Counted from the stretch's first letter, positions 9,002 to 18,116 are shown. The stretch is DNA of 64,000 nucleotides from Spirochaetales bacterium (GCA_016928955.1 JAFGJV010000004.1:62001-126000); one strand, 5' to 3'. The notes: generated by a model not told the origin, from the letters alone. Translations and numbers: made by a program.

Positions 9002-10219
9002 ATGAGCAATTCCAGTATCCGCCGAGAGCGCGTGCCGCTTATCCACGACAATCACAGCCACGTAAGCCTGTACGCGGCGCTGGCGTCCTGCCCGGACATC
9101 TCGGGCCTGCACCCGCCAGAAGCTATGCGGCTTTTGCGCAGCCTTCCCGCGGACAGCCTGAGCGTGGTACGGGGCTGGCGCACCAACGAGCTTCCGGTAG
9201 GTCCCGCCGATCTGGCATCCCTGCCGCCGGTGCTGCTCATCAACTTCAGCCTGCACGGGTTTGCCCTGAGCGACGCGGCCTTGCCGTACCTGTCGGAAGC
9301 CGTGCCGGACCTGGTGGAGCACAAGGACGACGCTTCCTGGCGGGAGGCCAACGTGCCGCGCCTGTTCGATGCCTACTGCGGCCTGTCGGGCGTCACGCCT
9401 GACAGGGTGGACGCGTTCATGGACGGCCTCCTTCCTTTGGGCGTGGGTTCCACCGAGGACATGGCCGTGGCCAACCCCGAGTCCCTGGCGGCTATGAGGA
9501 ATTCCGGATCAGCGGCCAGAATCCGCTCGTACGCCACGCCGGCCGCCTTTATGGCTATGTCGGCCGAAGAGCGCTCAGCCTGTGACGGCGTCAAGCTGTT
9601 TCTGGACGGATCCATCGGAGCGCGCACGGCCGGCGTACGGGGACCTTGGCTCGGGGGTGGAGCGGCCGTGCTGGCCTATCGGAACGAAGAGCTGGACGGA
9701 GAACTGTCCCGGATCGCGTCTTGGAAGACGGACGCGTCCATCCACGCCATCGGCGAGCTGGCCATAGAGCAGGCCCTGGATTCCCTTGAGCGCCTCCGGA
9801 AAAACGGCGCGGTCTTTCCCCTGGTCCGCCTGGAGCACGCACAGTTCATAAGCGAGGAGCAGGGACGGCGAGCTAGGGACCTGGGACTCGTCTTGTCCAT
9901 GCAGCCCAATTTTTCATCAGACTCGGAATGCTACGCCGACAGGCTTCCGGCCGCATATCTTGAGAACAACAATCCCTTCCGCATGCTGATAGACCGTGTG
10001 GGCTTTGTGCCAGGCACGGATCTCATATTCGGCTCTGACGGCATGCCCCACGGACTTGCGTATCCGGCCACGCTGTCGCTGTTTCCGCCCTTTCCCGTAC
10101 AGCGCCTGAGCCTGTCAGAACTGCTGGCAGGTTACGGGCCAGCCCGCGGCATGGACGGCGTCGTCGTCTTGGAAATCGACGACCAGGCCCGCCAGGTTCG
10201 GGTGATGGAGGAATCCTGA
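9002..10219 (+). CDS. YtcJ-type metal-dependent amidohydrolase
   Basis: 405 residues from ATG 9002; the start follows from the promoter position. Motifs of the Amidohydrolase_3 group: DNHSHV near the N-terminus (HxH metal ligands), VKLFLDGSIGARTAG in the middle, IHAIGELAIEQAL (metal histidine), VRLEHAQFI and FGSDGMPHG at the end. The family hydrolyses C-N bonds in cyclic or amide substrates; the actual substrate is unknown. It is shorter than typical YtcJ proteins (~500-550), lacking much of the N-terminal beta-sandwich region. It is transcribed divergently from the peptidase lipoprotein, with starts 79 bases apart. Confidence 0.88.
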   Translation: MSNSSIRRERVPLIHDNHSHVSLYAALASCPDISGLHPPEAMRLLRSLPADSLSVVRGWRTNELPVGPADLASLPPVLLINFSLHGFALSDAALPYLSEAVPDLVEHKDDASWREANVPRLFDAYCGLSGVTPDRVDAFMDGLLPLGVGSTEDMAVANPESLAAMRNSGSAARIRSYATPAAFMAMSAEERSACDGVKLFLDGSIGARTAGVRGPWLGGGAAVLAYRNEELDGELSRIASWKTDASIHAIGELAIEQALDSLERLRKNGAVFPLVRLEHAQFISEEQGRRARDLGLVLSMQPNFSSDSECYADRLPAAYLENNNPFRMLIDRVGFVPGTDLIFGSDGMPHGLAYPATLSLFPPFPVQRLSLSELLAGYGPARGMDGVVVLEIDDQARQVRVMEES

Positions 10220-10228
10220 CGGGAAGCG

Positions 10229-10828
10229 TCATTTCCCGAACAGGAACACCGCGCCTTCCGTCCGGTCCCGTTTCTGGATCTCGACGCTCCAGAAGTGCCG
10301 CTCGTTTTCCTCGATCTGGACGGTTTCCGTTTTGGCTATGTAGCGCCTGAACACGCTGAAATTTTCCGTGTGGAAGTGGATGACGCGGCCGAGCTCACCG
10401 CCTAGGTCCTCGGCCAGGAGTGGTATGCCCTCAGTGTCCAGGAATTCACGTATGAAACGGGCGTTCACATCGGATATGCACAGGAAGTTGTCGTGCGTCT
10501 CGCTCTCCAGTATGCGGCCTGCGCCAAAGGCCTTGGCTTTCAGGCGACGCTTGTCGGCGCCGCGCTTGAGCATGTCGTTGATCAGGAGCTCCATGGCCTG
10601 TATGCCGTAGCGGCCGGCCTCGGTGACGTTGACGGGCATGTCCTTGGCGTAGCGGCGGTTGGCCAGGAGAAAATGGTTCATGCCGGCAAGGCCGGCCGCC
10701 TCGTCGTACAGGCAGGCCGCAACGCAGGACCCGAGCAGGGTCTGTAGTACGGGACCTCGCGCTACCACGGTGTGTTCGCCCGGCTTGAGGATGATGCGCT
10801 CGTGCAGGGGCGGTGCCCGGTAGGCCAT
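10229..10828 (-). CDS. cheD: Chemoreceptor glutamine deamidase CheD
   Basis: 199 residues. ATG 10828 is preferred because AAGGAA lies upstream; an upstream ATG at 10852 would add eight residues. CheD deamidates receptor glutamines and interacts with CheC in chemotaxis. The family signature is clear: LLGSCVAACLYD with the catalytic cysteine, GMNHFLLA with the catalytic histidine, RYGIQAMELLINDMLKRGA, then KAFGAGRI and the closing RVIHFHTENFSVFRRYI. The last ~40 residues extend past the usual domain. No other che gene is in the window, so it is an isolated copy. It lies 84 bases downstream of the AAA+ gene on the same strand. Confidence 0.92.
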   Translation of the reverse strand: MAYRAPPLHERIILKPGEHTVVARGPVLQTLLGSCVAACLYDEAAGLAGMNHFLLANRRYAKDMPVNVTEAGRYGIQAMELLINDMLKRGADKRRLKAKAFGAGRILESETHDNFLCISDVNARFIREFLDTEGIPLLAEDLGGELGRVIHFHTENFSVFRRYIAKTETVQIEENERHFWSVEIQKRDRTEGAVFLFGK

Positions 10829-10912
10829 GGTTACTTTTTCCTTCCATGGCAAGTATAGGGCGGGAGAAACCTGGGCGCAACCGGCGGGGGGGCGTCTGTC
10901 GGGACGTTCCGG

Positions 10913-12661
10913 CTAGCGCTCTCCCAAGAGGCTCTTTAGTTCCTGAATGTCCTTTACCAGGCGCGTGCGGTCCAGGTTCTGGAAACGCTTGGGAACCATT
11001 TCCTTGCTGGTGCACTCGAGCACGGCCACCAGGTTCTGGAGTTCTATTTCGTGCGGATAGGCCGGCGGCACAAAGTCGGCCATGGTTTCCTCAAGGTCCT
11101 CCCGGGTGACAAAGGACCGGCCGTCCATGGCTGCCTTGAGCTTGGCCCGGATCAAAACGGCTTCCAGGTCGGCCCCGGAAAATTCGTGCTTGAAACGCCT
11201 GAGGAGCTCGCCCACGGGAAATTTGCGTATTTGCATGTCCAACTTGCGCACCAGGACGTCGAACAAGGCCTCTTTTTCTGCCTCTCCCTCGGGGTAGAAC
11301 AGTGCAAGATGCTCCTCGGCTCTGCCCTGGCGCTTGAGGTCTATGGGCAGGAGGTCCGGGCGGCAGGTAATGAGGAACCAGATGATCCTGCCGCGATACT
11401 CGGTGTTGCCCATGAAGCTGGCCAGCTGGGCAAAGATGCGGTTTGACGTGCCCGAGTCACCGTCCTGGTCGCGGTCGCCAAGGAAGGCGTCGGCCTCGTC
11501 TATCATGACGGCCACCGGGGCCATGGCCTTGAGTATGGCCAGGACCTTCTCTAAGTTAGACTCGGTCACGCCCTGCCATTTGGAGCGGAAATTCTTGAAC
11601 TTGACCATGGGCACGCCTATCTCCCCGGCAAAGGCGCTGACCATGAAGCTCTTGCCCGTGCCCACGGGGCCGGCTATCAGGTACCCCATGGGAAGGACGT
11701 CCAGCCGGCCCTGCTTGAGGGCTCGGGCGGCGTGCCTGAAGCGCTTGCGGACGAATTCGTGGCCGGACACATAAGACAGGTCATGTTCGGTGTCCAGGAA
11801 TTCCAGGAGACCGCCGGCCTCGCTCTCTATGATTTCCCGTTTTTTGGCCTTGAGGTAGTCCATGGATATGGGCTTGTCCTCTTGCCAGCTCTCGGCCGCC
11901 AGGCGATTGAGGTTGACCAGGTTGAGTCCCGACGTTATGGAGCCAACGGCATCCGGAGCCAGGCCCTTGTCCAGGAGCAGGGTGCCTTTGCCGTCCAAGA
12001 AGCGGAGGAAACTGGAGCGCACGGGCTCGTCCGGCATGGGTATCTCCACCTTGATGGTGGACGGGCTCGCGACAACGCGGGGATTGAGGTCGGCCAGGTT
12101 TTCCGACAGGAGGATGACGGACACGTCGCCCTTGGTGAACACGGGATCGTGGGACCAGCGGTTCAGCGTGACAAAGCAGTAGCGGTCGGCGTCGTCCAGC
12201 TTGGCCACCTCGCCGGCGGGTACCACGGTCTCTGCGTAGTCCACGATGAGGACGATGCGTTTCTTCTGGGGTATGTTGAGCAGGAAGTAGCGCTCCAAGG
12301 TCCGCAGGGCCACGGTCGGGTCGCTTGAGAACAGCTCGTCGTCAGACGCGTCCGGAAGGCGCTCCCGCATGGCCTTGACGTAGTCCTTCTGCATGTCGGG
12401 GGTGCAGAAGGACACGCCGCTTGAGCGGTCCCAGAACGCTATGATGTCGCGGTTGCCGAACAGTACCTCGGACACGTAGTCCTGGATCTTCACAAAGTTG
12501 AACTCGCCCTCGTTCATCTTGTGGGGCAGGAAATCCCTGATATTGCCGTGGATGATGTAGAGATTGGCGGTCTTCGAGCAGTATTTGTAGGAAAGCTCCT
12601 GGGCCCAGGCGGGTAGAATCTTGATAAAGGGCAGGTTTTTGACGATGAGCTGTTCTTTCAT
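10913..12661 (-). CDS. AAA+ ATPase with a degenerate first module
   Basis: 582 residues, cytoplasmic, GGAGG at good distance from ATG 12661. The second half is a complete AAA module: Walker A GPVGTGKS, Walker B VAVMIDEADAFLG, then ITCRPDLLPIDLKRQGR as sensor/arginine-finger region. The first ~260 residues look like a decayed AAA-type lobe with a Walker-B-like strand KKRIVLIVDYAETV but no visible Walker A. The N-terminus (WAQELSYKYCSKTANLYIIHGNIRDFLP) resembles other two-lobed bacterial AAA proteins of unknown role. Substrate unknown. It is divergent from the two glycosyltransferase-like genes, which may be related functionally. Confidence 0.85.
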   Translation of the reverse strand: MKEQLIVKNLPFIKILPAWAQELSYKYCSKTANLYIIHGNIRDFLPHKMNEGEFNFVKIQDYVSEVLFGNRDIIAFWDRSSGVSFCTPDMQKDYVKAMRERLPDASDDELFSSDPTVALRTLERYFLLNIPQKKRIVLIVDYAETVVPAGEVAKLDDADRYCFVTLNRWSHDPVFTKGDVSVILLSENLADLNPRVVASPSTIKVEIPMPDEPVRSSFLRFLDGKGTLLLDKGLAPDAVGSITSGLNLVNLNRLAAESWQEDKPISMDYLKAKKREIIESEAGGLLEFLDTEHDLSYVSGHEFVRKRFRHAARALKQGRLDVLPMGYLIAGPVGTGKSFMVSAFAGEIGVPMVKFKNFRSKWQGVTESNLEKVLAILKAMAPVAVMIDEADAFLGDRDQDGDSGTSNRIFAQLASFMGNTEYRGRIIWFLITCRPDLLPIDLKRQGRAEEHLALFYPEGEAEKEALFDVLVRKLDMQIRKFPVGELLRRFKHEFSGADLEAVLIRAKLKAAMDGRSFVTREDLEETMADFVPPAYPHEIELQNLVAVLECTSKEMVPKRFQNLDRTRLVKDIQELKSLLGER

Positions 12662-12861
12662 GCCGCCTCCGTGCTCGCGGTAAAGGGACGACCACGATAA
12701 ACGGGTCCACGGCCATAGTAGCCCGCGGACGGGGGCCTGGGCAAGCGTCCCGCCCTTGACGGCAAACGCCTATGGCCGATACTGCTAGCAGGGCGCCGAG
12801 CGTCCATTCATGCTGGAAATTTTGCCGGCGGGCCACCGAGGAACCGCCGCACGGAGAACGT

Positions 12862-14193
12862 ATGGCTATACCGTATGAGATTGAGCGCATAAAAGCCTGG
12901 GTAACGGCGGCCGACATGGGCCTTGGGCACAAGCGGGCCGTCTATCCTCTGTCCTTCATGGCCGAGGAGAGCGTCATCGTGGCCAACTCCGCGGCCTTTG
13001 CCGAGCCCGACGAACTCAAGATATGGGACACCATGCGCTCGGCGTACGAGCGCCTGTCCCGCGTCAAGAGCGTACCCCTGGTCGGGAACCTCCTCTTTGG
13101 CATCATGGACTATTTCCAGTCCATAAAGCCGCCGTACCCCAGGGTCGACCTTTCCTTTCCAACCATACAGACGCGCTTTGTGGACCGCATGGTGGGCAAG
13201 GGGCTGTGCCGCACCATGCTCAAGAAGATGGACACCAAGCCCCTGCCCATGGTCACCAGTTTTTTCCAGAACGCAATGGCGGCCAACGCGGCAGGGCACG
13301 GCAGGGTGTACTGCATCATATGCGACGCGGACATAAACCGGGTATGGGTGTCCAGTGCTCCCAAAACCTCCCGCGTGGAGTACTTTGTTCCCTGCGGGAG
13401 CGCCCTGCTCAGGCTCAGGCAGTACGGGGTGCCGGACGATAAGATTTACATGACGGGCTTTCCGCTCCCGCTCGAGCTCCTGGGCAACGAGGACCTGGAC
13501 GTGCTGAAAGCGGACCTTGGCAGGCGCCTGGCCGTGCTGGATCCCAAAGAGCGTTTCCGGCCCCTCCATGGCCTCAATGTCGAGCACTTCCTTGGCAAGA
13601 AGAACGCCAAGGCCAAGGCAGACCGGCCTCCGACCATAGCGTTCGCCGTGGGCGGTGCGGGGGCCCAGAAGGACATAGGCGCGGCGGCGCTCAAGAGCCT
13701 GGCGCCCAAACTCAAGGCCGGGGAGGCCAGGCTCAACCTGATAGCCGGGCTCCGCAAGGAAGTGGCAGAGTACTTCCAGGCCCTGATAGACGAGTACGCT
13801 CCGGGCTGCCCGAACGTGCGCGTCATATGGGGCCAGACGGACGCGGAGTACTTTGGCGCCTTTAACGAATCCCTCCACGATACGGACATCCTGTGGACCA
13901 AGCCCAGCGAGCTGTCGTTCTACGTGGGCCTGGGCTTGCCCATCATATCCGCGCCGTGCATAGGCTCGCAGGAACGTTTCAACCGGCGCTGGCTGGAGTC
14001 CGTCCAGGCCTGCTACGACCAGCACGACCCGGAATACGCGCACGAGTGGATATTTGAGTACCTGAACGACGGCCGCTTTGCCGAGGCCGCCTGGTCGGGC
14101 TTTCTCAAGGCCAGGAAATACGGCACCTACAAGATCATGGAGATTCTGGCCACGGGCACCATGAAGCGGGAGAGCTCCCCGCTCAAGCGCTGA
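12862..14193 (+). CDS. GT28/MGDG-synthase-like protein, first of a pair
   Basis: 443 residues from ATG 12862, with GGAG upstream. The N-terminal loop AADMGLGHKRAV matches the glycine-His loop (GxGH) of MurG/MGDG-synthase glycosyltransferases, as does FAVGGAGAQKDIG in the C-terminal half at the position of the nucleotide-sugar domain, with WTKPSELSFYVGLGLPII as the expected acidic/acceptor loop. It is more divergent than the following gene and carries an unusual insert rich in lysine (FLGKKNAKAKADRPP). Likely role: glycolipid or envelope glycan synthesis at the inner membrane; donor and acceptor unknown. Located 56 bases upstream of a related gene. Confidence 0.75.
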   Translation: MAIPYEIERIKAWVTAADMGLGHKRAVYPLSFMAEESVIVANSAAFAEPDELKIWDTMRSAYERLSRVKSVPLVGNLLFGIMDYFQSIKPPYPRVDLSFPTIQTRFVDRMVGKGLCRTMLKKMDTKPLPMVTSFFQNAMAANAAGHGRVYCIICDADINRVWVSSAPKTSRVEYFVPCGSALLRLRQYGVPDDKIYMTGFPLPLELLGNEDLDVLKADLGRRLAVLDPKERFRPLHGLNVEHFLGKKNAKAKADRPPTIAFAVGGAGAQKDIGAAALKSLAPKLKAGEARLNLIAGLRKEVAEYFQALIDEYAPGCPNVRVIWGQTDAEYFGAFNESLHDTDILWTKPSELSFYVGLGLPIISAPCIGSQERFNRRWLESVQACYDQHDPEYAHEWIFEYLNDGRFAEAAWSGFLKARKYGTYKIMEILATGTMKRESSPLKR

Positions 14194-14249
14194 GGCTTGC
14201 CGGTTTTCATAGCCGCAGGGAGGGTGGAATAGGTATATTGGCCACGACT

Positions 14250-15386
14250 ATGAGCGATCAACCGAAAATTCTCATGACCATGCTTGAGGTGGGCTTTGGC
14301 CACAAGGCCCCCGCCAACGCCGTCCGGGACGCGCTGTCCGTGCTGTATCCCGGGCGTTTCCACGTGGACGTGGTGGACTTCGCTCGCGAGAGCGGGGCCT
14401 TGGCCATAGACGACCAGCTCAAACGGACCTGGGATTTCGGCCTGGCCTTTCCGCCATCGGCGCGCATCGGCTATCTGCTCATAGAGCTGGCCGGCAGTAA
14501 CAAGGGCTATTTGGACGTGTTGTTCAAGGATTTTGTGGACAAAGGCATGGACTACATACGGTCCTACGGGCCGGACCTGGTCTTTGCGACGCACCCCCTG
14601 TGCCTGTATATCGCCGTTAAGGCCCGCACCCAGCTGGGCTTGAATTTCAAGGTTGTGGCCTACGTGGTGGATCCCTTTGACGGATACGCGTGGTGGGCTG
14701 AAGAGGGCGCGGACGCCATACTCGTGGCCACCGAGCGGTCAAAGCAGCGTCTCCTCAAGCACGGCATCAGTGAGCGGCTGATCAGGGTCCTGGGCTTTCC
14801 CATCAACAATAAATTCCTGGAGTTGCCGGACAACGCGGCCACCATCAAGGAACGCCTTGGCCTGGATCCGGACAAGCGAACCGTGCTGGTAACCGCCGGC
14901 GGCCAGGGTATAGGCATCGTCTATTTTTTTGTGGAGGCTATGAGCCTTCTCAACCTGCCCCTGAACGTTATCATTGTGTCCGGCAAGAACAAGACCACAA
15001 AAAAGCGCATGGACAGGCTCGTCGGCACGTCCAAGCGGACGAACATACTGTCCCTCGGCTACGTGACCAACATGAACGAACTGGTGGCGGCCTGCGACGT
15101 GGTGGCCGGCAAGGCCGGGGCGTCCACGGCCATGGAGTCCTTCTTCCTCAACAAACCGGTGGTGTTCACCGAGTGGGCCACGTTCAACGACCGGTACATC
15201 ATCAACTTTGTGCTTGATTACAAGATTGGGTGGTACTGCCCCACCTTGTTCTCCTTCAACCGCGCAATGAAGGACATAGCCTTGGACCAGGGCTTGGCCG
15301 AGCGTGAAACCAACCTGGCGGAGCTCGCGTTGCGGCCCGGCACCGACGACGTGGCACGTTTCCTGGCACGGGAACTGGGTGCCTAG
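14250..15386 (+). CDS. Processive diacylglycerol glycosyltransferase-like (GT28)
   Basis: 378 residues from ATG 14250; a TTG four codons earlier is possible. The N-terminal MLEVGFGHKAPANAVRDAL is the MGDG-synthase/UgtP loop, and VDVVDFARESGA, PDLVFATHPL and VVAYVVDPFDGYAWW follow the family pattern. The C-terminal UDP-sugar domain has VLVTAGGQGIG, YVTNMNELVAACDVVAGKAGASTAMES and KPVVFTEW. It probably adds glucose or galactose to diacylglycerol, giving the glycolipids typical of treponemal membranes. A TATATT box lies 10 bases before the ATG with no evident ribosome site. Confidence 0.85.
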   Translation: MSDQPKILMTMLEVGFGHKAPANAVRDALSVLYPGRFHVDVVDFARESGALAIDDQLKRTWDFGLAFPPSARIGYLLIELAGSNKGYLDVLFKDFVDKGMDYIRSYGPDLVFATHPLCLYIAVKARTQLGLNFKVVAYVVDPFDGYAWWAEEGADAILVATERSKQRLLKHGISERLIRVLGFPINNKFLELPDNAATIKERLGLDPDKRTVLVTAGGQGIGIVYFFVEAMSLLNLPLNVIIVSGKNKTTKKRMDRLVGTSKRTNILSLGYVTNMNELVAACDVVAGKAGASTAMESFFLNKPVVFTEWATFNDRYIINFVLDYKIGWYCPTLFSFNRAMKDIALDQGLAERETNLAELALRPGTDDVARFLARELGA

Positions 15387-15409
15387 CAGACTGTTGAAAA
15401 CCCCTATGC
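15383..15409 (-). repeat. Dispersed 27-bp element, copy 1
   Basis: Overlaps the stop of the glycosyltransferase gene. Read on the minus strand it shares CATAGGG, then TTTTCAACA and CTGCTAG with the segment at 59955-59981, differing by one indel and two bases. It resembles a solitary terminal inverted repeat of an insertion sequence. Confidence 0.5.
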
Positions 15410-15447
15410 TTTTTAAACAGCCCGATCAAGGGGCAAGGGCCCGGCGC

Positions 15448-15476
15448 TTGCGTCGCACGGTCGCCTGTGATACTAT
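15448..15476 (+). promoter_or_regulatory. Promoter of the ferredoxin gene
   Basis: TTGCGT, 17 bases, TACTAT, about 75 bases upstream of the ferredoxin ATG. Confidence 0.65.
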
Positions 15477-15552
15477 CCTGGGCGGAGAGACACAGGGCGG
15501 CCCGGCTGTCCGAAGTCTCCCGCGGTATCACGATCTGTAAGGAGACTCTACC

Positions 15553-15723
15553 ATGGCATACAAGGTGACTGACGCTTGCGTGAATTGTGGCGCGTGCGAC
15601 GCTGAGTGCCCCGTTGAGGCCATCAGCGAGAAGAACGGCGCCCGCTGGATAGATCCGGCCAAGTGCACCGATTGCGGTTCCTGCGCCGCCGTTTGTCCGG
15701 TTGAGGCCATTGTCCAGGCCTAA
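15553..15723 (+). CDS. 2[4Fe-4S] ferredoxin
   Basis: 56 residues, with AAGGAG ten bases upstream of ATG. Two cluster motifs are complete: CVNCGACDAECP near residues 9-20 and CTDCGSCAAVCP near 38-49, each CxxCxxCxxxCP. It is the size of clostridial-type ferredoxins and would carry low-potential electrons for fermentative oxidoreductases such as pyruvate:ferredoxin oxidoreductase. It is monocistronic, with its own promoter and a compact terminator hairpin 13 bases after the stop. Confidence 0.96.
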   Translation: MAYKVTDACVNCGACDAECPVEAISEKNGARWIDPAKCTDCGSCAAVCPVEAIVQA

Positions 15724-15736
15724 GGTTTTCTGACAC

Positions 15737-15755
15737 GCGGGCCTTGCCCGCTTTT
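15737..15755 (+). terminator. Intrinsic terminator after ferredoxin
   Basis: GCGGGC, CTT, GCCCGC, TTTT: a six-pair stem with a three-base loop and a short T tract. Confidence 0.7.
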
Positions 15756-15874
15756 GGGGTAGCACGGCGCCTGGCGCCTGCCCTTACCACAAGCCGCTTC
15801 CGCGTGGCCGCAAGCCCGCGGGGGCGGTTGTTTTTTTAAGTGCGGCGCCGTGCGAGCGGAGCGGTTTTGGCTGG

Positions 15875-16867
15875 TCAGCGCTCGGCTATTTCGCGGATCA
15901 GGGAGCGCGTTTCGGGCCAGGACAGGCAGGGATCGGTGACGGATACCCTGGGAAGGGGTTTCTGGCCTTGCCGGATGTCCTGCCTGCCCCCGTCTATGTA
16001 CGACTCGATCATCATGCCGCTCAGCGGGACGCCCCGCTTGCGAAGTGCCAGGAGCGAACGCGCGATCTCGGCCTGGCGCGAGGGCACGCCGGCGGAATTG
16101 CCGTGGGACACGTCGACCATCACGGTCTTGGGCAAACCAGAGGCTGCCGCGCGGTTGGCCACCGCCCCGGCAAGGGGCCAGTTAGGTTCGTCTTCGGTGC
16201 CGCGCAGGATGATATGGGAGCAAGGATTCCCGGTGGCGACTCTTTCCTCCACGCGGCCGGCATCTGAGTGGAGGAGTACGCTGGTGCTGCCCGCGGCCGC
16301 GGAAGCGGCGTTCAGCGCCGTGTCTATGCGGCCGTCCCTGCCGTTTTTGAAGCCGCAGGCGCAGGGCAGGGATGCGGCCGCCTCCCTGAGGGCTTGCGAT
16401 TCGACCCCGCGCGCTCCGACCGAAGCGTAGGACAGGAGGTCTGCCCAATACGGCCACAGGAAGGGCGACACGAGCTCGGCGGCCAGGGGCAGGCCCAGGT
16501 CCAGGATGCCAAGCATCAGGGACCGGGCGGAGCGCATGCCTGCCGCAACGCCCTCAGATCCGTCCATGGCAGGATCCCGGGCCATGCCGCGCCAACCTAG
16601 GCCGGTGCGAGACTTTTCCACGTAACAGCGCATGACCACCAAAAGGCGTTCCGACAGGCTCCTGGCCTCGGCCGCAAGGAGGCTGGCGTATTCCAGGGCT
16701 CCGTCCCTGTCGTGGACGGAGCAGGGTCCAACGACCACGAGCAGGCGAGTATCCGCGCCCCTGAGTATGTTGATCGCGTCCTGGGAGCTCTGGCGGACCA
16801 GCGCGGCGTTAGCGTCGGTAAGCGGCAGTTCGGTTTTCAGCTCTCCGGGCGTCGGGATGTCGCTCAT
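15875..16867 (-). CDS. 3-deoxy-7-phosphoheptulonate (DAHP) synthase
   Basis: 330 residues. First step of the shikimate pathway: phosphoenolpyruvate plus erythrose 4-phosphate. Class I AroFGH-type signature: LLVVVGPCSVHD, then MRCYVEKSRTGLGWRGM in place of the usual R-x-Y-x-EKPRTTVGWKG, then AAELVSPFLWPYWADLLSYASVGARGVESQ, CGFKNGRDG and VMVDVSHGNSAG. The substitution of Ser for Pro in EKSRT and the short length (family about 350) are small departures. It follows arcA by four bases, so arginine breakdown and aromatic synthesis appear transcriptionally coupled. Confidence 0.93.
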   Translation of the reverse strand: MSDIPTPGELKTELPLTDANAALVRQSSQDAINILRGADTRLLVVVGPCSVHDRDGALEYASLLAAEARSLSERLLVVMRCYVEKSRTGLGWRGMARDPAMDGSEGVAAGMRSARSLMLGILDLGLPLAAELVSPFLWPYWADLLSYASVGARGVESQALREAAASLPCACGFKNGRDGRIDTALNAASAAAGSTSVLLHSDAGRVEERVATGNPCSHIILRGTEDEPNWPLAGAVANRAAASGLPKTVMVDVSHGNSAGVPSRQAEIARSLLALRKRGVPLSGMMIESYIDGGRQDIRQGQKPLPRVSVTDPCLSWPETRSLIREIAER

Positions 16868-16871
16868 GGTC

Positions 16872-18116
16872 TTACAGGTCCTCGCGCTCCACTGGGCAGG
16901 TCATGCAACGGGCGCCGCCGCCGCCTCTGGCAAGCTCTATGCCGTCAAAGCCAACGACCAGCCGTCCGTAATCGGCGGCCTTTTCCCGGCCTTCCACAAA
17001 GTCGTCGGCCTTGCGGTAGGCAAAGCCAGCCTTGGCCAGGGCCTCGAGCGTATAGGAATTGCAGCTGTACATGACGATTTTGCCAGGGGCAAAGGCAAAC
17101 GAGTTGGCGCCGGAAAGCCACTGCTCGCGTTCCTGGTACAGCCGGTGCCCGCTTCCGCACAACACGGGCTCAAGGTCTATGCCGGCGCCCTTCAAGCCCT
17201 GAAGGAGCCCGTCCTCCTCATGGAACGACAGGCCGCCTTTGGGATTGGCGTCTATGCGTATGACGCGGGCGCGGTCTCGGCCCGTTACGACGGGACCGTA
17301 CACCAGGGCGGCGTCCCGGTCTATCATGGTGAACACCATGTCCAGGTGGATGGTGGCGCGCTCGCGGGGTATCATGACCGCGAAGACGCTGACCGGCTCT
17401 CCTGCCTTGCGCGCCGCGTTGGCCGCCACCCGTTCCACGGCGTCCGCGGTGGTGCGCTCAGACACGCCTATGGCCAGCACCGTTGGCGACAGGACCAGGA
17501 AATCCCCGCCCTCTATGGTGATGTAGTTACTGCGCTCCTCGGGACCGTTGAGGATGAAGTCCTTGGCCATGAAGTCCGGGTGATGCTTGAAAATGAAGCG
17601 CGTAACGATGCTCTCTATCAGGCGCACGTCAAAGGCGGTAGCGCCGGACAGCACGCAGCTCCGGAACACGGCCGCCGAGTCGCGCATGAAGTACGCGTTG
17701 GGCAGGGGCCGCATGACGAACGAGTGGGGGTCGATCATGGACGACAGGCTGCGCTCCAGGGACGGGAGCCCCTCTATGGTCATGCGGGACAGCTCCTGGG
17801 CGCCCATTGCCATGAGCTCGTCCATGCGGTTGCGTATGGGGCAGAGGGTTGCCAGGGTGCGCAGGAGCTCGAATTTGTTGCCGTCGGCGGCTATGGCCTC
17901 AGCCAGCAGGTCCGTTACCTCGTAGGTGGACGCAACCGTGGACAGGAAGGACTTCAGGCGGTCGTACTCCGCGCGGACTGCCTCAAGGGGTATGATGTCG
18001 TTGTAGAGGTCGCGCTCGGCCTCCTTGGGGGTCATGGCCTCTATCTCGTAGCCGGGTGTATGGATGATGACGCGCTTGAGCGTGCCTATCTCGCTGGTGA
18101 CGTTCAACTTGGGCAT
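16872..18116 (-). CDS. arcA: Arginine deiminase
   Basis: 414 residues from ATG 18116, with AAAGGAAC upstream. Hydrolyses arginine to citrulline and ammonia, the first step of the ATP-yielding deiminase pathway. Family motifs in order: SEIGTLKRVIIHTPG at the N-terminus, PLPNAYFMRDSAAVF, IEGGDFLVLSPTVLAIGVSERT, HLDMVFTMIDRD and, at the end, ARGGGGARCMTCPVERED with the catalytic cysteine in GGARCMTCP. The carbamoyltransferase and carbamate kinase genes are not in this window. Promoter upstream on the minus strand at 18194-18222. Cotranscribed with the DAHP synthase gene. Confidence 0.96.
   Translation of the reverse strand: MPKLNVTSEIGTLKRVIIHTPGYEIEAMTPKEAERDLYNDIIPLEAVRAEYDRLKSFLSTVASTYEVTDLLAEAIAADGNKFELLRTLATLCPIRNRMDELMAMGAQELSRMTIEGLPSLERSLSSMIDPHSFVMRPLPNAYFMRDSAAVFRSCVLSGATAFDVRLIESIVTRFIFKHHPDFMAKDFILNGPEERSNYITIEGGDFLVLSPTVLAIGVSERTTADAVERVAANAARKAGEPVSVFAVMIPRERATIHLDMVFTMIDRDAALVYGPVVTGRDRARVIRIDANPKGGLSFHEEDGLLQGLKGAGIDLEPVLCGSGHRLYQEREQWLSGANSFAFAPGKIVMYSCNSYTLEALAKAGFAYRKADDFVEGREKAADYGRLVVGFDGIELARGGGGARCMTCPVEREDL

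Noticed and set aside
8924..9322. N-terminal extension of the zinc peptidase lipoprotein
   Set aside because: The extension runs antisense to the amidohydrolase gene, precedes the lipoprotein signal and lies upstream of its promoter.
12772..12861. Upstream ATG for the first glycosyltransferase-like gene
   Set aside because: The extra 30 residues show no similarity to the fold, and the ribosome site is at ATG 12862.
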